Assembly (NCBI RefSeq): GCF_001039355.2
Contig: NW_019775516.1
Location: 118,835 to 182,834 of the forward strand
Direction of reading: 5' to 3'
DNA: 64,000 nucleotides
Source: Lingula anatina
Taxonomy: Eukaryota > Brachiopoda > Lingulata > Lingulida > Lingulidae
In this document: positions 1 to 12,211 of the stretch, piece by piece
Layout of the letters: each line of letters opens with the position of its first letter
Numbering within the stretch: position 1 is the stretch's first letter
The notes under the pieces: model-generated
Told to the model about the DNA's origin: nothing
The model's input: only the letters and a program-made list of their open reading frames with translations
Databases searched by the model: none
Position numbers and translations under genes: made by a program

Positions 1-640
1 TCACATGCAGAGAAAGGTTGTTTACATCTAGTAAATATAGTATTTTATTTATACACTGACAAACACACCAGGTGAGTTCTTTTATCTTTGAAGCACTTTT
101 TTACAAAGAGGTAAGAAATTAGCTTCGGGCGTGTCATGTTAACCATTTCAGATAGAATCAAGATATTTTCAGGTATGATAGTTTGATGGCGTGCGATGTA
201 AAAAAAGATATCTCAGATTTTTAGACCTTTTGTTCAGGGACAGGAAAAATACACTAAAGTAAAGTCTATGATCTCACAATTTTGGCGATAAAATCTAAAC
301 TACCTTTTGATAGAACATTTTGTGTTACATCTTTTAAGTTCCATATCAGCAGCCAATTGGGACCAGGGAGTTCTTGAAACCGAAAGTTTTACCCCCACAT
401 GAATGCTGCCGTTACATCATCTATGAGATCGTTGAACGCGAGTTCTAGAAAAAATGTGTTATTATATTTTGTATACTAGTTGTGCACAGAGACAGTGGTT
501 TTGTGATTACATTGGAAGGCATTAACCGTCCTTCAATAAAACCAAATGAGAAACGGGCATGCCATTTTAAAATGAAAAATAAATCAAGTCAAACACGAAA
601 TGATGCTTCATGTCTTGGTTCACGCAAAGCCATTACAAAG
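1..640. other. Intergenic sequence left of the first gene
   Basis: AT-rich sequence with no convincing exon on either strand. The last part is upstream sequence of the first Gly/Tyr-rich gene. Nothing else is recognised here. Confidence 0.6.
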
Positions 641-644
641 TGAC

Positions 645-656
645 GGGTATAAAACC
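645..656 (+). promoter_or_regulatory. TATA-box core promoter of Gly/Tyr-rich gene 1
   Basis: The string GACGGGTATAAAACCC, with TATAAAA at 648-654, lies about 70 bases before the start codon. The same string occurs at the same distance before the paralogous gene (TATAAAA at 7021-7027). A further conserved patch around AGTC follows in both, at the expected initiator distance. Conservation between paralogues is the main support; the transcription start itself is inferred. Confidence 0.75.
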
Positions 657-723
657 CAAACGGACTCCCTCATCACCGCGTTTAGTCCTTACTTTGACCG
701 AGCCGCACACCTTCCGTACCAAG

Positions 724-1041
724 ATGATGCTTAAAGCCGTCGTCCTCCTGGCCATCGTGGCTTTCGCCGCCGCCGTCCCAGGCACCAAATACTATCCAGC
801 CCCAGACGGCAGTGGAAGAATCCTTTACTTCCCCAACGGCTACGTGAGCGGCAACTACGCAGGAGGTATCCCAGTGTCTGGCTATGGTGCTCTCCCAGCC
901 TCCAGACCAGTCGTCGCTCCACGCAGAAGCTATGTCCGCCCCAGCTATTCCGGCTATGGTTACGGCAGACGCAGCTACGGTTACCGTCGTGGTGGACTTT
1001 ACGGCTTGTACGGACGTCGCAGCTACGGTGGATATTATTAA
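724..1041 (+). CDS. Small secreted Gly/Tyr/Arg-rich protein, shell-matrix-like (copy 1)
   Basis: A 105-residue secreted protein. The start chosen is the ATG at 724, because the paralogue starts identically (MMLKAVV...) and the longer upstream reading crosses the TATA box. Residues 1 to about 17 form a signal peptide ending AFAAAVPG. A conserved block follows (TKYYPAPDGSGR then LYFPNGYVSG), and the second half is low-complexity, rich in Tyr, Gly, Arg and Ser (RRSYGYRRGG type). Such secretory Gly/Tyr-rich proteins are typical of mollusc shell matrix or periostracum; that role is inference, not shown. A splice donor (AAG|gtatgg) follows the stop codon directly and leads to a 3'UTR exon at 1326. 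The tail of copy 1 is Arg-rich while that of copy 2 is Gly-rich, so the repeat region has diverged faster than the front block. Confidence 0.85.
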   Translation: MMLKAVVLLAIVAFAAAVPGTKYYPAPDGSGRILYFPNGYVSGNYAGGIPVSGYGALPASRPVVAPRRSYVRPSYSGYGYGRRSYGYRRGGLYGLYGRRSYGGYY

Positions 1042-1325
1042 AGGTATGGAATTTTGACTTCTTATTTAATTTTTTCCGCTTATTTTTTCTCATTCATTCT
1101 CGTCAACTGGTAATTTTGGGAACAGGGGCAATGATAGACATGTTTTTTTAACTCTTTTTCGTTAAGTCTCTGTTAACCTTATTTTAATGCAAGTTGAGCC
1201 TTTGATAACGTAAAAAGAACCCAAAATTCAAAAAGAAGTATATAGTTGCATCTATCAATTGTGATATCGTCGATACTATTGAGAAGATATAAAATAAAAA
1301 TGGTTTTATAATTTTGCCATTCTAG

Positions 1326-1590
1326 CCGCAGTTAGATACAGCATCTACCAATAGTGCCACCAAGTCCCAACCTGTAGTTTTACCTGGGCTTTATTACCTG
1401 TTACCATGACAACATCTGCCGGACGCTACCAACAGCAAAGGGGTTATTTGCTTTTACGGCCAATCTGAGAATGAACTTTTTATGCTCTTGAGGTGGACTT
1501 TTGTGATCAACACCATTGATTTCACAGTAGAATCGCTTTACCTCTCTGTTTTTAATTTAAACCTGTTCAATAAAGCCTTTACTTTATATA
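1326..1590 (+). other. 3'UTR exon of Gly/Tyr-rich gene 1, with poly(A) signal
   Basis: The acceptor ...ccattctag at 1325 is followed by sequence clearly similar to 8411 onward: CCAATAGT, CCAACCTGTAGTTT, then CTGTTACCATGACAA. The poly(A) signal AATAAA is at 1569-1574. Because the stop codon lies only a few bases before the splice junction, this intron should not trigger nonsense-mediated decay. The exon end is approximate. Confidence 0.7.
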
Positions 1591-1599
1591 TGTTTTGCA

Positions 1600-4500
1600 G
1601 TCAGTTTTGTATTAAGGGTAACTTTTTTCTTTAAATTTCAACATATGAAGTATATGATTGATTGATGCCGGTAGACTCGAGCAACATTTTGATAGAAAAC
1701 CCCCCAGTTACGGCCTGAGCTTTAAAAATCGTCAGCGTTTCAGTAGAAAAGTGTATAATCTTCAGTTTGGATGAGAGACAGTTATCCATCTTTCTTCAGA
1801 GTGCAGATGTCCGTGGAAAAATGACTGTCTTAAGATTTGACCCCCATTTGGCTTAACCGCCTTTTTCTATAAAAAAAAATAATATCTTGATTTGAGTACG
1901 TATACGTATTCGTGCATCGTGCTTAGAATGGTTTTATAAACATAATTGCTATTTTTATGGTGCATTACTTATAAAATCAATTTTACTAAATGACTCACAT
2001 GCATTAAAACAAATGTTTTTGTAAAAAAACAAACAAAAAATAGTCTATAGCGTGACGACAATATTGAGGACAATTCGCAGACGATCCTTCCACTTTGCTA
2101 CTTTGGAATGGTACTGCTTGTTACCTGTGACATAAAATAAGTTACCACGGCAACACAAAAATAAAACCTGCTTCTGATAAAACGCGGTTCAACTGCTGTC
2201 ATACTTGTACGTTCCTGCTTTGTTTTTAACGTTGCAAAACTGAAAACAGTTGTTTCCCAGAGTTTGTAAGTACCCGGTAGATGTCAAGTCTGTATGCCTT
2301 CCTTCTCAATCTGAGCTATAGTCACGTCTCACAGCCGTGCTTCATCCTGTTTAAAGACACTTAATGTGTCTCTCTTCACCTGTGTATCTGCACGTGCCCG
2401 TCCCTGGTGCCCTTAATCAATTCGCTCCCTAACTACCAAACCGCAGTTTCATTTTGCTTTTTATTTGCTATCTTGAAATTAAAACCTGACTCAATGATTG
2501 GATTTTAGCGTGCTGTTTGTATATTATTACTACTTTGAGTGCCATTTTTGTAATTTGCATAATTTTACTACCAATCGCTATTTGAATGTATTTAAGGTTT
2601 AGTGTGAAGTTTTTTATTTGAAATGACACTGGTCACACTAAGTAATTGCAATAGTCGGATTCCCTGAATTATCACATTTTGTGGCAAAATGGTATGCCGG
2701 CCTATGTGCCTTCTGACAGGTGCCAGTGTCTAGCAATTTTGACACCTTGACTCAAGATTTTAATGTTCCGGCGTACCAAAACTAAAAAAAGTAGTGTCGT
2801 GAAATTTTCAGTATATATCAAAAACATAATTTTCCTAAAATATCCCCAAATGCCAAAGACTGTTGAAGTAACATAACTCTGATTTTTTTATTTATAGATT
2901 AATTAATTTATTATTATTAATATCTTTATTTTTAGCCACCCAATGTATTTTTCCAGCACAAGTGTGTTGAACTCTTTCCCTATCTTCTCTAACACAATCA
3001 CTTTGGTAATGTCCGAAATAAAAAGTTAACCAGTGCTGCACACTGCAGTGTTAGTATGCATTTGCTATTTTACCAACATGGTATTTATGGTTAAAATGCA
3101 GGATGATAATGCAAGTTAGCTCAGTCTCGTAAAACCTGCTCTTAAGTTTTGTGGAAGAAGTCATTTGCACAACAATTTCGTTTTGCTTTTTCCTTCTGCT
3201 TTAATTTCTAAGACGCCATTCCCAGCCTCACCGAGTTTCAACTTTATTGTAAGAAGGCCAGCTCCACCTCACGCGGATTCTCGCACGTTCTCTCACCACC
3301 AACTACCCCCTCTGATATCAGGGACCTCCTAAAATACTAAATTACTGTTAGCGCCCCCTGTGAGCGGAGAAAGGTGACATGCTGGGTGATTTCCATGTAG
3401 AAAAATGATTTCCCGAAATTTCAGCAAATTCACCTTTAACACCGAGCAATGTTGCGCATGAGTTTTGTATTCACATGACATGAATTCAGGGTAATAATCG
3501 TCTTAATGCATTAATACATACAAGTTAAACCCCCCCCCCCAANGCTGGTTTAAGTGTATGTGGGAACCATGAAGCGTAGAATTAAAATATCGTAGCCCTG
3601 ACATTAGAATTTTCACGCGATGTGAATATTACTTTTTTAAAAGCACGAAACCTTGTCTAGCTTCAAAAAGAATGACAGATATCAACTTTTTAGTTTTGAG
3701 CTTTTCGGAATAATTGTAGTGGTAAGTGTGTGAAAGGTGACGTGAGTTAAAGTAGATTTCGTCCTGTCTTTCCTGGACAAAAAACCACGGAAAACCCTGT
3801 TATGTAAAACGGAGAGAAGCAGCCCCGTTGTCGTTGATCACGTCAGCCGTATTTCTTGAATTCCGATTTTTACCTTTAACATTAGATCGCTCCTTTCTCT
3901 TAGCGCAGCTCGAGTAAAATAACCATGGTGATAATGAAAGCTGAGGTGTCGTACCTTCTTTTATGGTCGAGACAGCGCAATCACTCACGAATTAATAGCA
4001 GTGTCATCTGGAGGGGTTAGCATTTCTTTTCCATTTAAGAATAACACGCATTAAGATTTAGCACCAGAGAGAATGGTGAGGGAAGGAGACATCGCCGAAG
4101 ATTCATTACTTCGTATTAAAGCATGACAGGGAGCACCAAAGGCAATGCATTTCATCACGAAGTTTAGTGGCAAAAAAAACGTGACTTTAGAGGGCAACAC
4201 GCACCAAGACTCGGATAATTTAGCGTAACTCCTCTGTTACCATTAACTATCCACGCAGCGTGCTGGGTGTGTGGAAACCGTGTTTTTTTTTTAATTGTAT
4301 ATTTAAAAAAATCTTTTTCGTGTACGTCTTCATTCTTATTTGCATTATTGTGAGGGAAATGGATAATGAAAGAAGGCAATCCTAAAGACTAGTACTGGTT
4401 CATCTTTGTTGAGCTTGTTCAGCTGTAGCCGTTTTGTGATTACATGTACATCTTGGAACTTTTAAACTTTATTATGAGATCTTAACCTTTACGGTAGACT

Positions 4501-6960
4501 TCATCACCCTTAACAGTGTACTTAACTGTATATTACGAACAGACGGACAGCACCCATCATAATGAATTTTAAATCATCTCAAATAAAAAAACGAGTCTTA
4601 AGGAATGTAATTGCATGGCTTCTTCACATTAATAAAATATAAAAGAAAATGTTTTTTTACCTGCCTGTACAGCTCCGCGAAAATCACGCGACATCACCAT
4701 AAGATGTCAGGTTAATAGTAGAAGGAAGATCATCTTTATGTAAATCCAGAGCGTTTAGAAGCCTGAGACACAATATACTATTTTTCTGAAATATATGGCA
4801 AATTCCATTTGTTTACTGAGTATTTTTAAAGATTTTTTCCCCCATGCAAATGTGCAATGAGAGCTGGTGATGGTTTCTCTGGTGACGGTTCATATATCTA
4901 CGTGACGAAACACCACCCTCTGCGTCACGTGACTTACTTCTTTATTTTCCTCAGATGAATGCGCTGTATAGTTGTTGGAGTGAAACGGGTGAATTATTGA
5001 CGCAATGCAATTTCCATTAAAATGGGTTTTGGTCGCGATATCGGTACTTTTCCTTTAAGGTTGCGTTCTTCGCCATAAATGAGACTCAAATCCAGGGCGA
5101 TCTCTGGAATTTGCTAAAATTCATTCCTTTTAATATTTTTAAACATATGTTTGAGATCAGTTATAATCCATGCCTTCAGGAGTTTCCATCGCGGACACAA
5201 AATTTCAAAATTTCACGATTTTTTAACAGCTTCTCTGGTTTTAAGTGTGCTGAAGTTCGGTTTACTTGAGTCAAATCATAATAATCACTTATAGATTTCC
5301 ATTTATTACGATTAAAAAATGGCAAGTTTTGTCGTTAACGGTGACACTTCATATTTTGAGATATTTTTTTCATTTTTCAAATGACTTTCCCATGCGTTTT
5401 GGGTATAATAAGATTTAAGATTACACACATAAACCACGGGGCGACTTCTTCATCATCACAGGTCTTACAGTGACTGTCTGTTTTCAGTTTCTCATTTAGA
5501 AGATGACTTTACCCTGATACTGGAGAAGTAGTAATGACCCTCCAAGCGTCTGTTGCCGTAGATTGTAGTCACAGTAAACATTCTGATCCAGCGGGAGTGG
5601 AGAGATGGCAGCGCTATTTTTTTTTAACAACAAACATTTTATATTATCACACTGTTTTCTTTTATTTTGAGATACACTAACCACTCTCCACTGTGCTGAT
5701 AAAAAACGTACAATGACAACAATACCATCAAACTTTTTAACGCCCTGGTTTTCACTGAAGGACAACATTATATTTGGGCAATAACAATACAGAGGGGGGG
5801 TCGGGAGAGGATGAAATAATTTGACATCCCATGACTCTATTTGTACACAATTAATACTTCCCTTAATTTTTAAGGATATGCCTGTTCATTTCATTTGTAA
5901 ATAATATTTTAATATTTCTACATATATTGAGTGTTAAAATATCACACACACTGAACGATGTCTGTTTGTCGATATTTTTCCTATTTCGCGGTGTTACTTT
6001 AGACATTTGTCAACAAAGAAAAATCATCTGAAGCTATTTTCATTCATAAAACATTGGTATCCATGGTTTCTTCTTAAAAAATGCCACAAAACACTTAAAG
6101 ATTTAAGATTTGCTCACACAAATAAAAATATGTAATATTCGGTATTTTATTACATTTTATTTATGGACACGCTGTCAGTGTATTTTTGTAATAGAAAGAC
6201 GCTCAACAATACCTTAAGAATGAGCAATTCATTTTCAGAATGGTGTGGTAAAGCCATGACCTTGCAATTTGCATATTTTATTTTATTTTTTATTTTATTT
6301 TATTATTATAATTATTATTTTATTTTATTTTTTTTTTTTTTGAAAGGAACCCCTGTTATCCACCGTGGTACATTGAAATGGTAAATAAAAACATAAACAA
6401 CGTACGTTACCTTTTATGGTCACGTCATTGCGGTACTTGCCAGTACCTCGTTCAACGCCCTTTTTCCTAAATACTTAAAGACACAGATAGTTTTTATTAC
6501 AATTCAAAATATGGAATGTCGTGTGCAGTTAGATTAAATCTGCTTTAAAACTGCCATATTGAATATTTGGACCTAAATAAAAAGACAATAACATTAGAAA
6601 TTTCTTTCGGGTCTTCATCACGACAGTAGGAGTTTTTAAAATGTCAAGTAAATTTAAAAAAAGCTTCTTAAATTTTTCTTTTAATTTAAGTGGAGAAGGC
6701 TATGTTAAAATAGCACGTTATCAATGAAATGCCATCTAAACCCATCTAAAACTTGACTTTTTGCGATAATGTTCTCAAGAAGGCAACCCTACGTGGCCCG
6801 TAATATGCAAGCAAATTTTCTCTCTATTCATATGGTAGTGTCTGGGGTTAATAGTTTCTCACCAAAGCTTTCCTTTGGACTTTTTATCTGCCATTTCATA
6901 ATAGTCTTATTAACCATGAAAGAGCAACTGACTTGACATTTTACCCAGAATTTTCTCCCA
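1600..6960. other. Long intergenic region between the two paralogues
   Basis: About 5.4 kb without a supportable gene. It holds a C-homopolymer run (3531-3540) next to a single undetermined base (3543), a TTTTA-rich low-complexity tract (about 6275-6340) and scattered short open frames that lack splice or composition support. A patch at about 2118-2165 resembles the conserved 3'UTR exon (GTTACCACGGCAACA against GTTACCATGACAACA) and may be a decayed third copy. Confidence 0.5.
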
Positions 6961-7014
6961 GTCATACGTTAACTAAAACTCAATGGTCACCAACACGCAA
7001 ACCCGTCATAACCC

Positions 7015-7029
7015 GACGGGTATAAAACC
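7015..7029 (+). promoter_or_regulatory. TATA-box core promoter of Gly/Tyr-rich gene 2
   Basis: GACGGGTATAAAACCCC with TATAAAA at 7021-7027, about 75 bases before the ATG. It is nearly identical in sequence and spacing to the promoter of copy 1. Confidence 0.75.
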
Positions 7030-7100
7030 CCGATTAAACGGCGTCTCATCACTGCGTCTAGTCCACAACTTGACCAAGCAGCACAAAAATCCGTTCCAAG

Positions 7101-7430
7101 ATGATGCTTAAAGCCGTCGTCGTCCTCGCCATCGTGGCTTTCGCCGCCGCCGTCCCAGGCACCAAATACTACCCAGCCCCAGACGGCAGTGGAAGACTTC
7201 TCTACTTCCCCCGTGGCTACGTGAGCGGTGACTATAGAGGGGGTATTCCAGTCAATAACCTTGGTTACGGTGGCTACCGCGGTGGATACGGTGGATACAG
7301 TGGATACGGTGGATACGGAGTTGGCAGTTACGCCGGATATGGTTACGGCAAAGGCGTCTACGGATTGGGATATGGGCGTGGTCTTTATGGCCTCGGTTAC
7401 TTGAACCGTGGATACGGCCTTAAGGGCTAA
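7101..7430 (+). CDS. Small secreted Gly/Tyr-rich protein, shell-matrix-like (copy 2)
   Basis: A 109-residue secreted protein and paralogue of the gene at 724. The first ~45 residues are almost the same: signal peptide ending FAAAVPG, then YYPAPDGSGR and YFPRGYVSG. From about residue 50 the protein is a Gly/Tyr repeat built on GGY, GYG and YGLGYG units, lacking the Arg-rich tail of copy 1. The stop is followed at once by a splice donor (AAAG|gtatgaac), as in copy 1, leading to the 3'UTR exon at 8411. The promoter, the signal peptide, the front block and the 3'UTR exon are all shared, so this is a whole-gene tandem duplication. A structural role in shell or other extracellular matrix is inferred from composition only. 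Confidence 0.87.
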   Translation: MMLKAVVVLAIVAFAAAVPGTKYYPAPDGSGRLLYFPRGYVSGDYRGGIPVNNLGYGGYRGGYGGYSGYGGYGVGSYAGYGYGKGVYGLGYGRGLYGLGYLNRGYGLKG

Positions 7431-8410
7431 AGGTATGAACTTTTTGCCTACCTTTTATTTCTTTACCTCTATGTTCTGTTGCTTTTAACGTTCATTCTGT
7501 TACAAGAAATATACTAGAAGTTTCTTTTTGTAAGTATGCGACTTACATGATTTTTTTTCTGGAATTCTTAATGTCACCAGGTGATTTGTTATAACCAAGA
7601 GGTTTGTAAATTAGAGGTTAGAGAGTAGATTTTGCGTTCTATGTATTAGACAAGATGGAAAAGCCAGGTACCATTTTTAATTTTTTATTTCTCGACTTAT
7701 GAGGATCTCAGACAAATATGAACAATACTGGAAAAATGAGCGATTGATTTTTTTTCTGATGTGGCGTCATTGAGGAGACGCTGTGCCTGTTCTTCTCTAA
7801 CTTTCAACTTTTCTCAACAAACTTGTGTTGTAAGTTAACACATGCCTCCATTAGAAGTGATATGGAAAGTCGCGTGGAGTTAAGTTAAAGCTGTTTTAAA
7901 ACGCAGTTACACTGTAACCAGATGTAGTGATGACCATTAGTGACTGGTCAGAAAAACAAAGTGAAAAGTAATTGTTAACAGGGAATACAATAACTTTCTT
8001 TCCTTTTTGACGGCTCATGCCTGTTGTTGAAATAAAAATAACTGATTCTTTTAGAATTTTCATAAAACTTTTCTTCGTCCATCTTGTCTAGATATCATTT
8101 AAGCCAATTCTTTGAATTTTGTCTGTCGATTTACCTTCCTCGATGTCTACATTCAGTTTAATCACTATTGGTATTTACCTATATTTGTTTATTTGACAAA
8201 TACGTCAGGGAGAAAAATGTAAAAAAAGAGGAAAAGTAGGCAACATTAGTGTACATATATTATGTTTATGAAAACATTTTATCATAAATTCTTTTAATAT
8301 GAAACAATCACAACATGGTGAAAGAATATAACCTGTTTGTGAGTTTTACACAGTATATAGAGATATCAGCATTCCTAATGAATATTCTAATATTTTTTTT
8401 GTTTTTTCAG

Positions 8411-8660
8411 CCTTCAGATGAGAGTGCCTCCGCCAATAGTAACGCCAGTTCCAACCTGTAGTTTAACCTAAGCTTTATCACCTGTTACCATGACAATATA
8501 TGACGTCAACAACAACAACCCTGAGATCGTCGATAGAGGTCGCTTCATATAATAAACTGCATACTTGGTATTGAGGCGGCAGGTTTCATCATTCACTTAA
8601 TACTGAATTTCCTGATTGTTTTAATGGACTTATGATCAATAAAATCCATTTATCATTCTG
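8411..8660 (+). other. 3'UTR exon of Gly/Tyr-rich gene 2, with poly(A) signals
   Basis: A strong acceptor (gttttttcag) at 8410 is followed by sequence matching the 3'UTR exon of copy 1 (CCAATAGT, CCAACCTGTAGTTT, CTGTTACCATGACAA). Poly(A) signals AATAAA lie at 8551-8556 and 8638-8643. The intron from about 7434 to 8410 separates it from the coding exon. Confidence 0.75.
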
Positions 8661-9209
8661 GATATTCCGCGGTCTGTTTTATTTCCCCCCTTTATATACG
8701 GCATTGCTACTCTGTGGGATGCAGTAATACTACAGGCCTGTGGCCAGCAATTCTAAAATGAAGTTCTCCTTCTGAGAAAGTGAACCATTTTACCCCTTAT
8801 TCGTTCGCCTATTTTGGGAATTGACAGACCCAAGATAATTTTTTTTTATTCAGAGGGGAACAATTATTTACTATGTTTTTATTTATTTATTTATTATTAT
8901 TTTTTTTTTTTTGACAAAATTCGATTCTCCGCTAACACAATGAAAAGAAACAACAAGACAACAAGAACTACTTTTAAACGCGCATTAATTTTTTTCAACA
9001 AGTATCTACTTTAAAATCTCCCATCCTTTCAGACACGTCTCATAGATAATTCTATTTAAAACATTAAGTTAAAGGCCGGAGACAGCACAAATAATATACT
9101 TTATGATTAAGAAAGCGATTAACTTAAAAAAATATTAGACAACGCAGATACTTGACTGATGAAGAGAGAGGAAAACTAAAAACTGGAGGAAAAATAACAA
9201 ATACGCACG
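8661..9209. other. Convergent intergenic gap
   Basis: AT-rich sequence between the 3' ends of the + strand Gly/Tyr-rich gene and the - strand secreted-protein gene. It contains TTTA and poly-T low-complexity tracts (about 8877-8912). No gene is seen. Confidence 0.6.
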
Positions 9210-9215
9210 TTTATT
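9210..9215 (-). terminator. Poly(A) signal of the secreted helical protein gene
   Basis: TTTATT on the + strand, read as AATAAA on the - strand, 61 bases past the stop codon at 9276. Confidence 0.6.
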
Positions 9216-9275
9216 CTATCCACAATAAATAGAACGCTCAGAGAAATTGACCGTTACATTTTCTTTGAGAAACAT

Positions 9276-12211
9276 TTACTGGCTGACAATTCCCTTGAGT
9301 TTCTGAAATTAAGAAAAGGGGGAAATGTTTAGAAGATAAGAATGCTATAAAATTAAGATTCTTAAACTAAGCTGACTTTTTTTCTTGAAACAAAATCCTT
9401 CGCTACTGGCCTACGGCACTTTAATTATCAGATAGCGATCGTATTAAAAAATACTATTCATTATAATTTCAAAGCCACTAGAAAACCCAAGATAATAAGA
9501 TAACAAAAATAAGACTAAAAAGATTACATTTCACTTTTTACAAGACAAATAATAATGATAATAATAATAAGCATATTGAAAACTTACCATCAGTTTGCTG
9601 AAAACATCCATGAAAGATGGGCGCACGCTTTCTGGGAGACCTGAAAAGATTTGACTTGTTTATTATTTAGGCCCATAACATTATTATTATTTTTTATTTC
9701 GAAGGAATGTTATATATCTCTTGTGAATGAAAATGAATACATATAAATATATATCATAGGCGCATGAAAGGCATTCGGAGATATTCATTTGTCCACACGA
9801 GATTAGAAATGAGGAAGCCATATAAAGGATCCCACAGAAAAGAATCCAGGAAGGGAGAAAAAAATGACATTAACAAAGAGAGAGGGAGAGAGAGATATTT
9901 CGTATTCCTATTCATATTCAGGCCCTTAGAGGAAGGGGACGGCGTTGATACAAAAGAGCCGCCATTTGATCCTGATTCAAAAATAATCTGATTGGGTTCT
10001 ACATGTACCGGTATGCATTTTTCAAATTGGGTCAGGTACGGGTTAAAAGGTTTTTTTCAAGATAAACAACTCCCTTTGAAATTGCTGCCCCCAAACCTTA
10101 CAAGAATACACGAAAATGTAGTCCCAGAATAGCTTTATGAGCATCATTACCAATAGTGAAGAATGTGGCAGTGAGCAAGATTCTATTGAATTCTTTACCA
10201 CACGCCACAAAAATCATGCATGAACCGCATTCGGAACATTTCTGAAGGCATCATGAAAGCACTTACTCATGAGGACAGACTTGACTGTCTGAGGTCCCTG
10301 AGCCTGCAGATAGGTCACAGTGGCAGCCATGCCCTCCTCTGCCTTGGCTTCCAGACCGACGAAGAAGTCCTGTGTAGCCTGAGGGAGCGACGTGAATTCG
10401 GCAGACGTGAGATCAGCCTTCAACTTGGCGGCCATGTTCTTCAACCAGGCGTCGTACTTGGAGAGATCTTTAGACACGACCTGTGAATGAATTAGGGCGC
10501 ATAGGCAAATGTTTTTTTAATTAAGTAGTGTTTTTAAGATTTTTTCAAATAATGGGAAAGTGTTCTTTGGATATGCGATGTTGGTGAAATCTTTGGCCAC
10601 AACCATTATTGTGACGTGCAGTAGGGCCGAAAATAACATAGGCCCTACACTCATGGTAATATTTACGAGTTCTTTTCTGTAGGCTAATATAATTTGCTCA
10701 AGCCCAAACTCTTTAAATAGATAATCTTTTACTTAAGAGGAATCAATTTCACTCTGTGTCATCGAGATGTCTGACGTCACAAATCTGACCTATTTGTCCT
10801 TGTATAAATGTCACTCACGTCTTTCAATCCAGAGAGAGCTGCTTTAACCTTCTGTTGAAGGGCATCGGGAAGAGCTGGGAAATGAATACAATCCGTCAGG
10901 AAATCTGGTCTTGAGACTTATTTGTAATTCATAAATTTATCCTTTGCTTCAGATGTTTTACCATGAATTATTGCATATTTATGGTTATTAAGAGCAATCT
11001 ACTATTGGGAATTTTGCACGGTTATTGATTTAAACTTTAACTTCTTGTATAAATTTACCCAAAGACGATCTGTCTTTTTTACAGTAAATCATAACGTCTA
11101 ACCATCACACAACACCAGACCAGTCTAAGAACATTTCTACCAACATACCAGTATATCCAAATATATTAATTTTCAGTCATTGTACCCCAGCCCAACACGC
11201 ATACTATTCCAGCCCTACTGACTTACTCTTTGCGTACTCAACGATCTTATTCTTTACGCTTTCGGTGAAGAACTCGGCGACCTTGTTGTTGTTCACGGCG
11301 TCCTTAAGTCCCTGGAAGAGAGCCTTGCCTTTGTCAGAGAGCTTCTGGTAGACGGGGTGGTTCTCGAAGTCCGAGATATGGCTGAGCAGAGAAGGGAGGT
11401 CGCGGCGGATGGCGGTAAGTTCCTCGTAGTCAGAGTAGACGTTTCTGAGGTGGTCCAGAGCGACGGCCTCGCTGGAAAATTTTACGTTTATTTGTTTAAC
11501 TCAGGCTTAGAAGACAAAAGTAGGCCTATTTGTATCGTTTCACAAGATATACATACTTTCATATTTCAAATTTTACTTCATTGAAACTAAACATTTTATT
11601 GGGTTCTAGCACTTTCACTCTATAGAATAAAAGCATGAAAGAGCCAATGCCTTGCCTTAGCTATCAACAACTCTATGTCACATGGAGACACGGCATAGTG
11701 CAACCAAGCTGTGAGACCGCACCCATACGATTATTTCCTATGTGGGACTCTAGAAATCCTGCAGGACTCTACAGGACTCTAAAGAAATTCCACCGGACGA
11801 CCTATTGGATTCCCATCTAGAATATATATATATGGATTTGGGCCAATTTACTTTAGGGCGTCCTATGGGAAAGTAAGCACATTTTCTCGAATGTGAAGTT
11901 TTGTTTACTTACGCGCCACGTTTTCCGAGAGCAGCAGTGGCTCCAGCGGTGATGAGGCCGGTTGCGATATTACTGAGCACATCCGGGGCAACTTCTACCA
12001 CCTTGTTGAGGGTCTCCTTACCGATATCTCCGATGGCGCCAATGACAGCTGGGGCCACTTTGTCCTTAACGAGGTTGAAAGCGTCGGTGGCGACGTCGCC
12101 AATGCCCTTGCCTATACCTTCAAAGACGTCTTTCACGTCACCAATGAAATCGGCGTCGTTTGGCCGTACGGCCAATGCAATCACGGCGGCAACAAACAAG
12201 ATCTTGAACAT
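9276..12211 (-). CDS. Secreted all-helical protein with internal Gly-Lys-Arg site, 297 residues
   Basis: Coding exons, in order of transcription: 12211-11913, 11471-11227, 10874-10819, 10480-10267, 9640-9588, 9302-9276. All junctions are GT-AG and phases sum to 298 codons including the stop. The protein starts MFKILFVAAVIALAV (signal peptide), then a first exon rich in Gly, Asp, Val and Ala forming amphipathic helices (FEGIGKGIGDVATDAF). That exon ends in GKRGA at residues 96-100. Gly-Lys-Arg is a classical prohormone-convertase plus C-terminal amidation signal. The rest (about residues 100-297) is helical, with recurring Leu-Pro starts (LPDALQQKV, LPQATQDFF, LPESVRPSF) reminiscent of nematode FAR-type lipid-binding proteins. 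That resemblance is by eye only. I do not recognise the family. A 5'UTR acceptor lies at 12220, eight bases before the ATG. Confidence 0.8.

Noticed and set aside
731-1093. Antisense 120-codon open frame over Gly/Tyr-rich gene 1
   Set aside because: Shadow of the GC-rich repeat coding region; Arg/Ser-rich reading with no splice or promoter support.
10220-10486. 88-codon + strand open frame
   Set aside because: Exact antisense of a well-supported exon of the - strand secreted helical protein gene.
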